NCBI RefSeq assembly: GCF_003063625.1
Contig: NZ_CP026604.1
Coordinates: 1,240,001 to 1,304,000, forward strand
DNA: 64,000 bases
Direction: 5' to 3'
DNA from: Saccharobesus litoralis
GTDB lineage: Bacteria; Pseudomonadota; Gammaproteobacteria; Enterobacterales; Alteromonadaceae
Shown: positions 40,321-50,370 of the stretch, piece after piece
Layout: every line of letters starts with the position of its first letter
How positions within the stretch are numbered: the first letter of the stretch is position 1
Program-made: the position numbers and the translations under genes
Notes under the pieces: model-generated
Databases searched by the model: none
What the model was told of the DNA's origin: nothing
What the model saw: only the letters and a program-made list of their open reading frames with translations

Positions 40321-42216
40321 ATGCGACATTATCTTGCTGTGCAAAAATTATGGATTGGTTTTTTAAGCTTAGTTTGCCTAACCAATTGTAGCCACACAGA
40401 ATCAAATGCGGCGGTTCTTGCCGTTAAGCCAAGCACCTCTAAAACTTGGTTTACACAAGTAGAACGAGAATTTCCAACCGCTAATAAAAAGTTACGCCAA
40501 TGGGATGCCCCTGTCGTAGCTGATTTGGATCAAGATGGCTATCCAGATTTACTGCTCAATGATCACGGCTTTAGTATTCGGGTTATGTGGAACAATAAAG
40601 GGCGTTATAGCAAACCCTACGATTTAATTATGGGCGACATGCATGGTATTTCGGTTGCAGATTTTGATAAGGACGGCTTAAACGAGATTATTCTCGCGCC
40701 AGGTGGCGGGTCTGGCAGTAATGCGCGTAATGCTAAAATTTTTCGGGTAAGCAAAGATCGTCAATTTACCCGTGTTGCTGATTTTGATACGCCATTAGCC
40801 TACATGCGTGGGCGCACGGTTAAATTCGTCGATTTAAATAATGATGGTTTGTTAGATTTAATCGATTTTGCCTTCCCGTCCGCAGAAAAAAAGGGAGAAA
40901 GCGAAAACTACCTATATAAAAATAATCAGCAACAGCAACTTGTACTAGCGGCAAGGTTACCTGCCTCGCAACGCGACGGCCAAAAAGTTTTGCTCTCTGA
41001 CTTCAATAGTGACAAGCAAATCGATATTTTGGTTTATGGCCACGGTACAGTAAAAGCTTATGAAAATAACGGCCAATTTACATTTAAAAACGTCTCTAAG
41101 CACATCTTCCCGAGCTTATATCAACACGTAAGTGGTATAGCCGAAATTGATTACGATAACGATGGCGATTTTGACCTATTACTAACAAGAGGCCAAGAGT
41201 TTAAAGGTGGCGAAACGTTTTACCATGCCGCCAGTCAAACTTGGGGATATTACACCAAACGTGGCGCTTTTCATTTTGATAATTTGGTTGCTGGCGACGT
41301 ACTTAACATCATTAACATGCAGTCACAATGGCCAACTAAAGCCTTGTATTTAGGTGAGTCGGCTTATGAATATCAATTCGCAGGAGAAACTCACTCAGGG
41401 CGTGATATTCGCTTGGTCAACAGCGACACATTAGGTTTTCCAGACCAACTCAGTAGTGACAAAAAAGGCGCCTATTTAGGCTATGTTGGAAATCGCACTT
41501 GGCACTTCGCAACGAATACTTGGTCTCCTTCATCTGGTGTCATTCAGGGGATCGAAAGCGCGCCAACACCGACTCAAGAACCTGGGTTTAGCAACATTTT
41601 ATTGGAAAACCGACAAGGTAAATTTATTGATGTTAGCCACAAGTTACCAAAACAAATTGCCCATACCATGGGATCAGCCATACTGGATATCAACAACGAT
41701 GGCTATCAGGATATAGTGTTAGTGATGCGAGGCCAAATGGTTACCGCAACCCACTCGCCACTATTGGTCAATCAACAAGGCGCAGGTTTTAAACTAGCCA
41801 GTAATACAGGTTTAATCTCACCAGAGCTTGGCGCAATTGGTATGGGCGCACAAGGGGTAGATTATAATCTCGACGGTAAAATGGATATTATTCAAGGCAA
41901 CGAACGCGGAAAATGGCACTTATTTAAAAACCAAATTGTCAAATCTCAACTAGGGGCTTATATCAAAGTGAATGTCGGCGAGTCACCTAAAGCCAACGCA
42001 TCACCGCTAGGTGCACTTGTCAAAGTAACGGCCTGTGCAAACTCACAAACGCAACGAGTAGGGGCAACAGCCGCGCAGTACTCACAAAGTTATGACAAGT
42101 TAGTTCACTTTGGCTTGGGTTCTTGTCAACAAGCGCTACAGCTCCAAGTGACTTGGCCAAATGGTGAAGTGGCAAACCAAAAAATAACAAGCATCAATCA
42201 AATCATTAATATCTAG
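40321..42216 (+). CDS. FG-GAP/ASPIC (CRTAC1-like) lipoprotein 1
   Basis: About 631 residues from ATG 40321 (a TTG at 40306 is also open). Lipobox CLTNC. Multiple FG-GAP/VCBS calcium-binding repeats: DLDQDGYPDLLLND, DFDKDGLNEIILAPGG, DLNNDGLLDLIDF, DYDNDGDFDLLLTRG, DINNDGYQDIVLVM, then a C-terminal ASPIC/UnbV-type domain ending VTWPNGEVANQKITSINQI. It is related to the proteins at 57805 and 62546, which lie with polysaccharide genes. Such propeller lipoproteins often bind carbohydrate or protein ligands at the cell surface; no enzyme activity can be inferred. Confidence 0.82.
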   Translation: MRHYLAVQKLWIGFLSLVCLTNCSHTESNAAVLAVKPSTSKTWFTQVEREFPTANKKLRQWDAPVVADLDQDGYPDLLLNDHGFSIRVMWNNKGRYSKPYDLIMGDMHGISVADFDKDGLNEIILAPGGGSGSNARNAKIFRVSKDRQFTRVADFDTPLAYMRGRTVKFVDLNNDGLLDLIDFAFPSAEKKGESENYLYKNNQQQQLVLAARLPASQRDGQKVLLSDFNSDKQIDILVYGHGTVKAYENNGQFTFKNVSKHIFPSLYQHVSGIAEIDYDNDGDFDLLLTRGQEFKGGETFYHAASQTWGYYTKRGAFHFDNLVAGDVLNIINMQSQWPTKALYLGESAYEYQFAGETHSGRDIRLVNSDTLGFPDQLSSDKKGAYLGYVGNRTWHFATNTWSPSSGVIQGIESAPTPTQEPGFSNILLENRQGKFIDVSHKLPKQIAHTMGSAILDINNDGYQDIVLVMRGQMVTATHSPLLVNQQGAGFKLASNTGLISPELGAIGMGAQGVDYNLDGKMDIIQGNERGKWHLFKNQIVKSQLGAYIKVNVGESPKANASPLGALVKVTACANSQTQRVGATAAQYSQSYDKLVHFGLGSCQQALQLQVTWPNGEVANQKITSINQIINI

Positions 42217-42223
42217 TTAAACA

Positions 42224-42244
42224 ACCGGAGCTTTTGGCTCCGGT
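42224..42244. terminator. Hairpin between convergent genes
   Basis: A perfect 8-bp stem (ACCGGAGC / GCTCCGGT) with a five-base loop lies between the FG-GAP gene and the convergent cytochrome gene. It may serve both directions. Confidence 0.65.
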
Positions 42245-42292
42245 CATTTAACATCAACGGCGTAATAGCCATCCGTATATACGCATATATGA

Positions 42293-44131
42293 TTACAGCG
42301 TTTTTAAGTACTCAATTAGGGCCCACGCCCCTTGCGGATTGTCGCTCCAATCTAACTTAAAGGTTTTGCCATCCATGACAATGTCTTTATCATGTCCGGC
42401 ATGACTTAAAGCAGGCGAAGATTGGCTATCAAATAAATAACCTTCTTGTTGATCCCATTTTGCCACTTGCCAGTTAAAGCCAACCATTTTTTTGTCATAA
42501 GTTAATTGGCTTTTTACAAAAACATCGGGCCGTGTATTAGGCATTAACAAATGATATAGGGTTGGCACTGAACCATTGTGTAAATATGGGGCTTGTGCCC
42601 ACAACCCTGGCAATGGCAGCGCGTTGTAGCCATTGTGTACGCGTGGTGGCAACATGGCTTGTTTACTTTGACCGGTTAACGACACGCCTCGGTATTCTGC
42701 GCAAGGGAATACCTCTTTACCTTGCATTACAACTTTAGTGGTCACTGAACAGTCGTTATCGCTAGTAAAGCCAGATTGTGCAGCAACCGTGATCAAGGTG
42801 CCTGCGACCTTAGCCCGCCCCATATCTGTGCCCATTTGGGTATACACTTTACCGTTATTAGGTTGGTGACAGACTGCACAATTTTCTGCAAATAAGATTT
42901 TACCCTGATTAGCCAAAGCTATATCGACATCAAACGGATAGCGCGGTGGTGGTAAAAATTGTAGGAGCTTTTCAGCATGAGCCGACACACTGACATCAAT
43001 ATCGTCAAAGCCAAGGGTAACTTGCGCAGCCACATTTTTATATATAGGTAATGGAATGTGACCCGTCCATTGACCACCACCATTAACCAAGCGTGTTTGA
43101 TCATCGTTCCAGCGTGGATCATGTGAATCTTGATCCCACACCACCATAATATCTGTTAAGCCATGTGCGCCGGGCAAGGCCAAAGATGCAAAAGGTTTGG
43201 TATACCATTTTGCCTGTAAGTTTTGATAGGCAGCGGCGGCATTAAAACCAATCGCATCTTCCATACCCGCAAAACCAGAAGTTATACGTTGTTTAATGTC
43301 TGGATAAAATTTATCTGCGATGATTTGCCAACCCTGATAAACACTATATTGGTGCTGCATAAAAGCTGGAATAACTTGTGATGCCTGTTGCTTAAATAAG
43401 GCGATTTGCTGGGCTTCATATTCAGCATCAAAATGTCGATCTTGATACTGATAGTTATTGTAAAAATAATGAGGTTCAGCCTGTGCGACTTGATCTAACG
43501 CCGTTAAAAAAGCCTGGATCACGCGTTGTTCTTGCTTGGCGGGATCGGTTTCGTTGCCAATCACTTTATCTAGGGTTTGCACTATGCGTTGCCGGTAACC
43601 CACCACATTAAATTCTTGGTTTACACCGCCATCTAAATACTGATAACTGCCATCATCGTGGCGTAACCGACCAATATGACAACCTCCACAAGTAAACGAT
43701 GCATAGTCTATATCAGCGTTAAGCTTGGCTCGTGTAAGTCCAGTAAAGCCTATTCCCCGAGGAAAAGGATAACCCTGCAAGCGTTCATCATTAAACAAGC
43801 CCATTACAGACAAAAAGTTTTGCTCATCACCCCAAAACTCCGGTGCGACTTTAGGCAATAACTTTAAAACAATAAGTGGGATCCCTTGAGTATGACTAAC
43901 AGGGAAATTGGCAAAATGATCAAAATTTTCTTGGTGCTTGGCTAAATGTTGGGCAATAGCTAATTGACGCTCAGCTTGCGCTTGTTGCCAGTTATTTGGC
44001 ACTGGCGGCACGTAAGGTGTGCCTGTCGGTGCAGCTAAACGACTCGCAAAAAGTCCGCTGGCATTGCCGTATAAAACAAAGCCAATTACCGGCAAGACCA
44101 CCAGTAATATCATTGATATTTTTTTAAACAT
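42293..44131 (-). CDS. RoxA-like dihaem c-type cytochrome 1
   Basis: About 612 residues from ATG 44131. An N-terminal hydrophobic anchor (ISMILLVVLPVIGFVLYG) is followed by a CGGCH haem site near residue 150 and a CAVCH site near residue 420. The C-terminal part has the hallmark LPGLWAQAPYLHNGSVPTLYHLL of dihaem peroxidase/RoxA-type proteins. Related enzymes include the rubber oxygenase RoxA and MauG-type peroxidases. It is separated from the P450 gene by a terminator, but the protein pairs with the 45574-47712 cytochrome. The substrate is unknown; a peroxidase or dioxygenase role on a lipid or isoprenoid is one possibility. Confidence 0.78.
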   Translation of the reverse strand: MFKKISMILLVVLPVIGFVLYGNASGLFASRLAAPTGTPYVPPVPNNWQQAQAERQLAIAQHLAKHQENFDHFANFPVSHTQGIPLIVLKLLPKVAPEFWGDEQNFLSVMGLFNDERLQGYPFPRGIGFTGLTRAKLNADIDYASFTCGGCHIGRLRHDDGSYQYLDGGVNQEFNVVGYRQRIVQTLDKVIGNETDPAKQEQRVIQAFLTALDQVAQAEPHYFYNNYQYQDRHFDAEYEAQQIALFKQQASQVIPAFMQHQYSVYQGWQIIADKFYPDIKQRITSGFAGMEDAIGFNAAAAYQNLQAKWYTKPFASLALPGAHGLTDIMVVWDQDSHDPRWNDDQTRLVNGGGQWTGHIPLPIYKNVAAQVTLGFDDIDVSVSAHAEKLLQFLPPPRYPFDVDIALANQGKILFAENCAVCHQPNNGKVYTQMGTDMGRAKVAGTLITVAAQSGFTSDNDCSVTTKVVMQGKEVFPCAEYRGVSLTGQSKQAMLPPRVHNGYNALPLPGLWAQAPYLHNGSVPTLYHLLMPNTRPDVFVKSQLTYDKKMVGFNWQVAKWDQQEGYLFDSQSSPALSHAGHDKDIVMDGKTFKLDWSDNPQGAWALIEYLKTL

Positions 44132-44173
44132 AGGGAGTACAATCTTGTTGTTAAATAAGCTGGAGAACTGAAT

Positions 44174-44210
44174 TAAAAACGAAAAAAACAAAGGCTGCTG
44201 CGCAGCCTCT
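44174..44210 (-). terminator. Rho-independent terminator of the cytochrome-P450 pair
   Basis: On the minus strand, AGGCTGC-GCA-GCAGCCT is followed by TTTGTTTTTTTCG. It follows the P450 stop by about 25 bases and precedes the next cytochrome gene. Confidence 0.8.
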
Positions 44211-44231
44211 GTAATTAACTTAGCTTGACAA

Positions 44232-45563
44232 TTAACGCCAAGCTAAATGATATTCCTCAGGGAACGGTCCATCTTTGTAGTCCATCTCAGAAGTCGCATT
44301 AATATCAGTACGGCGCAATACTTGGCGTACCATTTCTGGGATCATGACCATACCAACATACTTACCTAAGCAATCATGCGAAGCAAAACCATAATTAAAG
44401 TTGTGATACCAAGTGCGATCTGCGTCGAACAACTCAGGATTATCATAAGCATAGGTATCGAACATCGCTGATTGAGTTAGCATCAACACATTCGTACCGG
44501 CTGGGATTGTCGTAGCATGATCGGTACCTTTGGCAACCGTATAGTCTTGCGACGTTTGGCGAAACAAATACGGGCTAATCGGCACGAATCGCAGAGCTTC
44601 CCATACTAACGCGTCAATTTGCGCAGTATCGTCTTGTAAGCTGGCAGTTTTAGCTTGTTCAAGCAAATCAGGCCGTTGTAAAAAGAAGGCAATCACTTGC
44701 GAAACCGCCTGCGAGGTGGTTTCGACCGCGCCAATTAACAAGCCACCGGCGTTAACCCCAATACGAGTTAGTGGAAAGTCGACATGATCAGAAAATTGAC
44801 TACGCAGCATACGCTTAACAATATCGTCTTTTAACTCTATGGGTTTGCGTTTAAATAACTGGCGGATCACATTAATAATTTTTAAGCCGCGACCAAAAAT
44901 ACGCTCTTTAATTTTAACCGTGAGCAATTTACGCACCATTAAAATAGCCATGTATTCGGTTAGCTCTTTGGTACACTCAGCGTGCGTATTAATTATCTCG
45001 TCATATTTTTGCTTAGTATTTAAATCAAACGGCTGATTATGAAAGGTATTGTATTGATTCCAAAACGACCATTTCAGTAGTTTTTTCTTATCGATACCAT
45101 CTAAACCAAAGTAATCCTGTACCAATATTGCTGGCACCATACGGCAATAATGATTGACGATTTCAATACTGCCACCGGCTTTATCTAAAATGTCTTGGCT
45201 GGCTTTGGCGATCAGGCGGCGGACATCAGGCAAATCATCGCGATTTAACATGCCCTGCATTAACGACTTTTCGCGATAGTGTAAGGCATCGTCGTCATGC
45301 GCCATTAAATAGCCCGGTTCAGTGTCTGTCACACCCATTTTCGGTTTATATAAATTAACCGTAAATATTTTTGGCATTTGCAGCACATCACGTACATCCG
45401 TGAAATTGGCCAACAAGGTACATTCTGGCGTAACCAAAATAGGCCGTTCCGCACGTAACTGTTTAAAAAAGGGTAAAGGTTCCGTCTTCATCCACTTTTG
45501 CACTAAAGGATATTTATCTTGTGGTTCGGCGGCATCAAACTCTGCTAAATAATTGGTAGTCAT
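44232..45563 (-). CDS. Cytochrome P450
   Basis: 443 residues. The I-helix oxygen motif reads GAVETTSQ, the K-helix ExxR is EALR, and the haem-ligand loop is NYGFASHDCLG with Cys398. The loop departs from the F-x-x-G start of the consensus (Y and A at those places) but keeps HxCxG. There is no signal peptide, so it is cytoplasmic. It starts 10 bases after the stop of the RoxA-like gene upstream, with AAGGGAC as ribosome site, so the two form an operon. No ferredoxin partner is nearby. A monooxygenase or peroxide-type reaction linked to the flanking dihaem cytochromes is inferred. Confidence 0.88.
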   Translation of the reverse strand: MTTNYLAEFDAAEPQDKYPLVQKWMKTEPLPFFKQLRAERPILVTPECTLLANFTDVRDVLQMPKIFTVNLYKPKMGVTDTEPGYLMAHDDDALHYREKSLMQGMLNRDDLPDVRRLIAKASQDILDKAGGSIEIVNHYCRMVPAILVQDYFGLDGIDKKKLLKWSFWNQYNTFHNQPFDLNTKQKYDEIINTHAECTKELTEYMAILMVRKLLTVKIKERIFGRGLKIINVIRQLFKRKPIELKDDIVKRMLRSQFSDHVDFPLTRIGVNAGGLLIGAVETTSQAVSQVIAFFLQRPDLLEQAKTASLQDDTAQIDALVWEALRFVPISPYLFRQTSQDYTVAKGTDHATTIPAGTNVLMLTQSAMFDTYAYDNPELFDADRTWYHNFNYGFASHDCLGKYVGMVMIPEMVRQVLRRTDINATSEMDYKDGPFPEEYHLAWR

Positions 45564-45573
45564 TGTTTGTCCC

Positions 45574-47712
45574 TTACAAGGTTTTTAAATATTCAACTAA
45601 GTCCCAACGCTGTGCCTGACTTAATGCCGGTAACACAGTGCCATCCATTTGGGCAGTTTTGCCAGCAGCATATTCATGACCACTGTTTAAATCCCCTACC
45701 CGCATTGTTTGATATTTAAAGCCGTCATAACCACTCGAACGGAAACCGACTTTTTCAGTATCCAATTCACGGCTACCTACCACAAACTCATCAGGACGAT
45801 ATTCACCAACTTCAGGATCACCCGGACGCTTTTTCGGGAGTAATAAATCGTACAATGTCGGCACTGAGCCATTGTGTAAGTAAGGAGCCGTCGCCCAAAT
45901 ACCATTTAACGAACGACCTTTATAGGCTAATAACGAGTTGTAAGGTGCGGTCGTTGTATCGGGTCGATAATCGCCTTTTTTAACTGTGGCTGGCATATCA
46001 TTGGTAAACAACGACAAGCCAATCACGTAAAGCCTATCCAACCAACGACGAATAAAGGTTTTGTCAGCATCTGGCGTTGCAATAACCCCTTTGGTCGCAG
46101 AAGTTAAAATTTGCACTACCGGTGCATCTACCTGAATAAAGACATCGCCGACACCGTCAACACTCTGCGTTGTATGCTGGAAGTTGCCTGATTTACCCGT
46201 ATAGGTCACGCTATTCACCGCCATTGCAGGGTCCGTTTTCACCTTATCAATATCCATCATGTTGGCGATAACTACGCGATCATAGTTATTACGATCAATC
46301 ACTTCATGACAAGATTCACAATACTGAGCGTACAGTAAACGACCTCGCTCAGCTTTTTGTTGATCAATCTTGCCCAAAATAGACTCAGGCCACACTGGCG
46401 ATTTCAAGCTTTTTAAATGCGCTTCTAAACGCTGCAAATTGGTCACGTCGATAGACGATTTAAAGTCGATCACTTCATTTTTTCGATCTTGCTTGGTTAA
46501 GTAAGCAGACAAACTAAACCCGCTCTTTTTATGCGAAGTCCAATCTAAAATACCAAATACGCCAATCACCTCACCTGTATTTCGCCCCAATGGCCCAACG
46601 CTGGCGTTATTAGCTAACCCATTCCATTGCACATAATCTGATTGAGCAATATCCCATAAGAAGGGATAACTAACAGGCGCATCGGGTTCGTTAAATACAG
46701 CATTGCGCACACGCAGCATATCTTTAACACCTAAGCCTGGCATACCCGGTGCTTTCGACATTAAGCGCTCAATCACTTCTGAAAATTGGCTGTCGACAAT
46801 AATATTCTCATCAATGCCCGCTAACACATTGTTAATTTGCGCATCAGTTAAAATACGACGACCACCCGGTGCTGTGACTAAACTCATGGCGCGCGCTAAT
46901 TGCGGCTTGCTGATCATATGCTGTAAAACACGGTTATAAATACGGCCAAATGCGTCTAACCTCGCGTAACCGTAGTCGATATGGCTGTGGTTAACCGTGT
47001 TATATAAACGAATGGTTTTAGCGGCTTGCTCTAGCTCGGTCAGCACCTGGTCTTGATTGCTGTAATCATTGTTTAATGCAATTACATTTTTAACAAAGCG
47101 CTGTTGTTTGGCGCTGTCTTCTAACGTGGCCTGAAGTGACTTTTCTAAAGCGGTTAAAAAGCCCACCATGTCAGCCATGGCCGGACCACCGTCAATACGA
47201 ATAGCCGTAGTTTTGCCATCTTTACCTGTGTAGTTAACCTGCCCAGTGTGACAAGCAGCACAGGTATAACCTATGTTGTCCCTGCCTTGATAAGTGTCTT
47301 TAACAAATCCCACTGGTAATCCATCAGGGTTAAAAAAGGTTGGCTTTTGCGGTAAGTAACGATACTTATCCATATTGGCATTGGAACGAAATAGTTCCTG
47401 TGAGTCGGCTTGTTCTAACGCAATAAACAAGTCATAAGGCATTAAACCAGACCCTTGTGTGGTGTTGTAAAACCATAAGCTGTCTGCTTCAGACCAACCT
47501 TGCTCAAGATAAATAGGCGTTTGGTAACTTTCGCCAAAAGCGCCATTTTCAATCGGGATCGCCCCACGATCTTGATCTTTATCTAGGTTTTGATAGATCT
47601 TACCGCCAATTAACGCTAAAACCATAGCACCAATGACGATGCCAAGGATTAACCATTTTCTTTTATACAGATGGTATAAAGCCGTAAGTAAATTTTGAAA
47701 TAACGTGGCCAT
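45574..47712 (-). CDS. RoxA-like dihaem c-type cytochrome 2
   Basis: About 712 residues from ATG 47712, with AGGAACGAGC upstream. An N-terminal membrane anchor (WLILGIVIGAMVLALIGGKIY) leads to a CAACH haem site (YTCAACHTGQ, residue ~150) and a CESCH site in the second half. The GIWATAPYLHNGSVPTLYDLL signature is shared with the protein at 42293. It is longer than RoxA paralogues because of a central insertion. First gene of an operon with the P450. Family members act as peroxidases or oxygenases. Confidence 0.8.
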   Translation of the reverse strand: MATLFQNLLTALYHLYKRKWLILGIVIGAMVLALIGGKIYQNLDKDQDRGAIPIENGAFGESYQTPIYLEQGWSEADSLWFYNTTQGSGLMPYDLFIALEQADSQELFRSNANMDKYRYLPQKPTFFNPDGLPVGFVKDTYQGRDNIGYTCAACHTGQVNYTGKDGKTTAIRIDGGPAMADMVGFLTALEKSLQATLEDSAKQQRFVKNVIALNNDYSNQDQVLTELEQAAKTIRLYNTVNHSHIDYGYARLDAFGRIYNRVLQHMISKPQLARAMSLVTAPGGRRILTDAQINNVLAGIDENIIVDSQFSEVIERLMSKAPGMPGLGVKDMLRVRNAVFNEPDAPVSYPFLWDIAQSDYVQWNGLANNASVGPLGRNTGEVIGVFGILDWTSHKKSGFSLSAYLTKQDRKNEVIDFKSSIDVTNLQRLEAHLKSLKSPVWPESILGKIDQQKAERGRLLYAQYCESCHEVIDRNNYDRVVIANMMDIDKVKTDPAMAVNSVTYTGKSGNFQHTTQSVDGVGDVFIQVDAPVVQILTSATKGVIATPDADKTFIRRWLDRLYVIGLSLFTNDMPATVKKGDYRPDTTTAPYNSLLAYKGRSLNGIWATAPYLHNGSVPTLYDLLLPKKRPGDPEVGEYRPDEFVVGSRELDTEKVGFRSSGYDGFKYQTMRVGDLNSGHEYAAGKTAQMDGTVLPALSQAQRWDLVEYLKTL

Positions 47713-48003
47713 GCTCGTTCCTATTTTTAATGTTATTTTCCTAATACCAAGCATTAATAATTCAAGCAGTAACAATTATTGATGTGGCTCACTTGGCAAC
47801 TGGAGTATGCAAAGCTTTAAAAAGCTTCTATAAACAGGGGATAAAATACCGGTTTTACTAACTAAACACCATAAAATTATCATTAAAAACCAGGGGTAAT
47901 TTCCTATATTTGTCATGTTTATTAACTTTGCCCTTCCGTTTTTTATCGACTAGGATCAATACAAAACCCGATTTATTTCAATTACTTCCTTGGAGAAACC
48001 CAA

Positions 48004-48870
48004 ATGGAAGCTAGCTTGTTATCACAAGTCATTCTGCCCTTATCATTATTTATTATTATGTGGGGGTTAGGCCTATCACTAACCTTGCAAGACTTTAAAC
48101 GTGTATTACACCAACCCAAAGCCGCAGTAATAGGTATTGTCTGTCAAATGCTTATGCTTCCCATTGTTGGCTTTGCCATTATTCAGCTTTTTAATTTATC
48201 CGGTGAGTTGGCCGTTGGCTTAATGTTACTAACATTTTGCCCTGGTGGTGTTACATCGAATATGTATAGTTATCTCGCCCGTGGCGATACCGCCTTATCT
48301 ATCAGCTTAACCGCGGTGGTCAGTGTATTAACCCCCTTTACCATTCCGCTTTTAACCCTGTTAATGATGCAAAACTTCATGAGTGAAGCTCAGCAATTTG
48401 ATTTGCCTATTGGTACAACTATGATGCAGTTATTGGTGATCACGGTTTTACCTGTCGGGTTGGGTATGGCTATCCATCATAAATGGCCACTTTTTTCTGC
48501 CAAAGCGGAAAAGCCGATTAAAATCGTTTCGGTTGTTTTTTTATTTCTGATTATCGCGGGAATAATCGCTAAAGAATGGACCAATATGGCTAGCTTCTTT
48601 TTACAAACAGGGTTCGCAACCTTATGTTTAAATTTGGCAACTTTGGGATTAGGCTACTATATTGCGTTACTACTTAAGCTAAATAAACCACAAGCAAAAA
48701 CCATTGCGATTGAAGTTGGCATTCAAAATGGGACTTTAGCATTGATGATTGCCGGTAGTATTTTACAAAGTACGCTTATGACTGTTCCCGCCATAACCTA
48801 TAGCTTGATTATGTTTGCCACGGGGGGCGGATTTTGTATATTGATAAATCGTAACAAACCATCACTATAA
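48004..48870 (+). CDS. Bile acid:sodium symporter family (BASS) transporter
   Basis: 288 residues with about nine to ten membrane helices. Family features: LSLFIIMWGLGLSLTLQDFKRVL at the start, MLLTFCPGGVTSNMYSYLARGDTALSISLTAVVSVLTP in the middle, and EVGIQNGTLALMIAG near the end. A sodium-coupled importer of organic anions; the substrate is unknown. It has a GGAG ribosome site and is followed 54 bases later by an SRPBCC protein on the same strand. Confidence 0.88.
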   Translation: MEASLLSQVILPLSLFIIMWGLGLSLTLQDFKRVLHQPKAAVIGIVCQMLMLPIVGFAIIQLFNLSGELAVGLMLLTFCPGGVTSNMYSYLARGDTALSISLTAVVSVLTPFTIPLLTLLMMQNFMSEAQQFDLPIGTTMMQLLVITVLPVGLGMAIHHKWPLFSAKAEKPIKIVSVVFLFLIIAGIIAKEWTNMASFFLQTGFATLCLNLATLGLGYYIALLLKLNKPQAKTIAIEVGIQNGTLALMIAGSILQSTLMTVPAITYSLIMFATGGGFCILINRNKPSL

Positions 48871-48924
48871 TCAGGCACTATAATCGAGTCTGCGATTAGC
48901 TAGAATCAAATAAGGACGCAATAC

Positions 48925-49872
48925 ATGATTTCCATTTCGTTTTCACTCGATCGCAGTATCGAAATTGCTAAACCAATTGAGGAAGTATTTCAATTTGTCG
49001 CCGATTTTAATAATTGGCGTAGTTGGTCTGCTTGGATCATTCAAGAGCCACAGTGCCCTGTCACCATTGAAGGGGAGCCTAACACACAAGGCCATAAACA
49101 AACTTGGGATGGCGACTTAATTGGCAAAGGCAGCATTAGCATCGCGTCTTTATTTGAAAATCAATATTTAGATTTTGATCTGCACTTTTTTGCACCTTGG
49201 AAAAGCCATTCCAAAACCCAGTTTAAATTTAGCCCAATAGAAATGGCTGACGGTAGCGAAGGCACAAGCGTAACTTGGGCAATGCAAGGTTCCCTACCCG
49301 TATTTATGTTTTTCTTTAAAAAGATGATGACTGCCATGATAGGAAGTGACTATGAACGCGGCTTAGCCATGTTAAAAGAAAAGCTAGAAACAGGCAGCGT
49401 CACCTCGGCAGTTGATATTAACGGCGTTAGCGAACAAAAAGGTTTTTACTATATAGGTTATCCAGTGACCTGCCATAAAAAAGACATTTCGCAAAAAGTC
49501 AGCCCATTGTTTGAAAAGCTTTGCACTGCCGATTTACCAAAACCTGATAAAGTACTCACCGTTGTCAATAAGTTTGACATGGTCAGTGAACAATGCGACA
49601 TGGTAGTCGCCTTTGCCTACCCAAACAAACCTGACTTTACGGTTCCCGATGGCATGATTATGGCCGACATGCCCAACCACCAAGCACTTGAAGTATTGCA
49701 TACTGGCAGCTATCACCATTTGTCCAATGGCTGGACAACGCTAATGTGTTATTTACGCCATGCTAAACTTAAAGCCAACAAGCGCTTAAAAGAATATGAA
49801 GTGTATTTAAACTCACCGGCAGAGGTTCCATCAGAACAATTAAAAACCGCGATTTATGCTCCGTTAAAATAG
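48925..49872 (+). CDS. SRPBCC domain plus GyrI-like effector-binding protein
   Basis: 315 residues. The N-terminal ~150 residues look like an SRPBCC/polyketide-cyclase-like fold (SIEIAKPIEEVFQFVADFNNWRSWSAW, ...GTSVTWAMQGSLP). The C-terminal ~160-315 resembles GyrI/AraC effector-binding domains (GYPVTCHKKDISQKVSPLFEKL, ...YEVYLNSPAEVPSEQLKTAIYAPLK). Both folds bind hydrophobic small molecules. Together with the BASS transporter upstream it may handle a lipid-like ligand. There is no DNA-binding domain. Confidence 0.78.
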   Translation: MISISFSLDRSIEIAKPIEEVFQFVADFNNWRSWSAWIIQEPQCPVTIEGEPNTQGHKQTWDGDLIGKGSISIASLFENQYLDFDLHFFAPWKSHSKTQFKFSPIEMADGSEGTSVTWAMQGSLPVFMFFFKKMMTAMIGSDYERGLAMLKEKLETGSVTSAVDINGVSEQKGFYYIGYPVTCHKKDISQKVSPLFEKLCTADLPKPDKVLTVVNKFDMVSEQCDMVVAFAYPNKPDFTVPDGMIMADMPNHQALEVLHTGSYHHLSNGWTTLMCYLRHAKLKANKRLKEYEVYLNSPAEVPSEQLKTAIYAPLK

Positions 49873-50370
49873 CCTAACATTGACCAACTCTAATTGACTA
49901 TTGCACCTGACTCAGTTTTTCGGGTGCAATGCATTTTCTTCACAAAACACCCTTCACACAATATCAGCGGCTTAATTGTAATTAAATCAAAACTTGAACG
50001 ATGAAATTGGTTTAACCAATAAAAATAAACTATATTTTTCATTAATTATCTTAAACTCCCATCAATAAACAACATTGATAATTGGCAATACCAATAAAAA
50101 TAAAAACAACAAACCAAAACCAGATGAATAATAATTAAATATCAAACAGTTAAATGAATTACAATTAAAACAAATCATATCAAACAACTAAAACATTAAA
50201 ACAATTTGTAAGATCTATTTGCCAATAAATTAACACCGTGTTAACTTTTGTTATGTATCTGGTTTAAATATGTATGACCAATTTACAAGGAGCGCTTACA
50301 TAGCCGCGATGTCAATCCACAAAAATGAGATGTCGCGAGTTAAAAACAACCATAATTCACGGTAGTAGTT
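49873..50370. other. AT-rich intergenic region upstream of the PL7-like gene
   Basis: About 500 bases, strongly A-rich from 49970 to 50230, with no gene. A TTGCACC/GGGTGCAA hairpin at 49901-49929 could end the upstream transcript. The lyase promoter should lie near 50240-50300. Confidence 0.45.
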
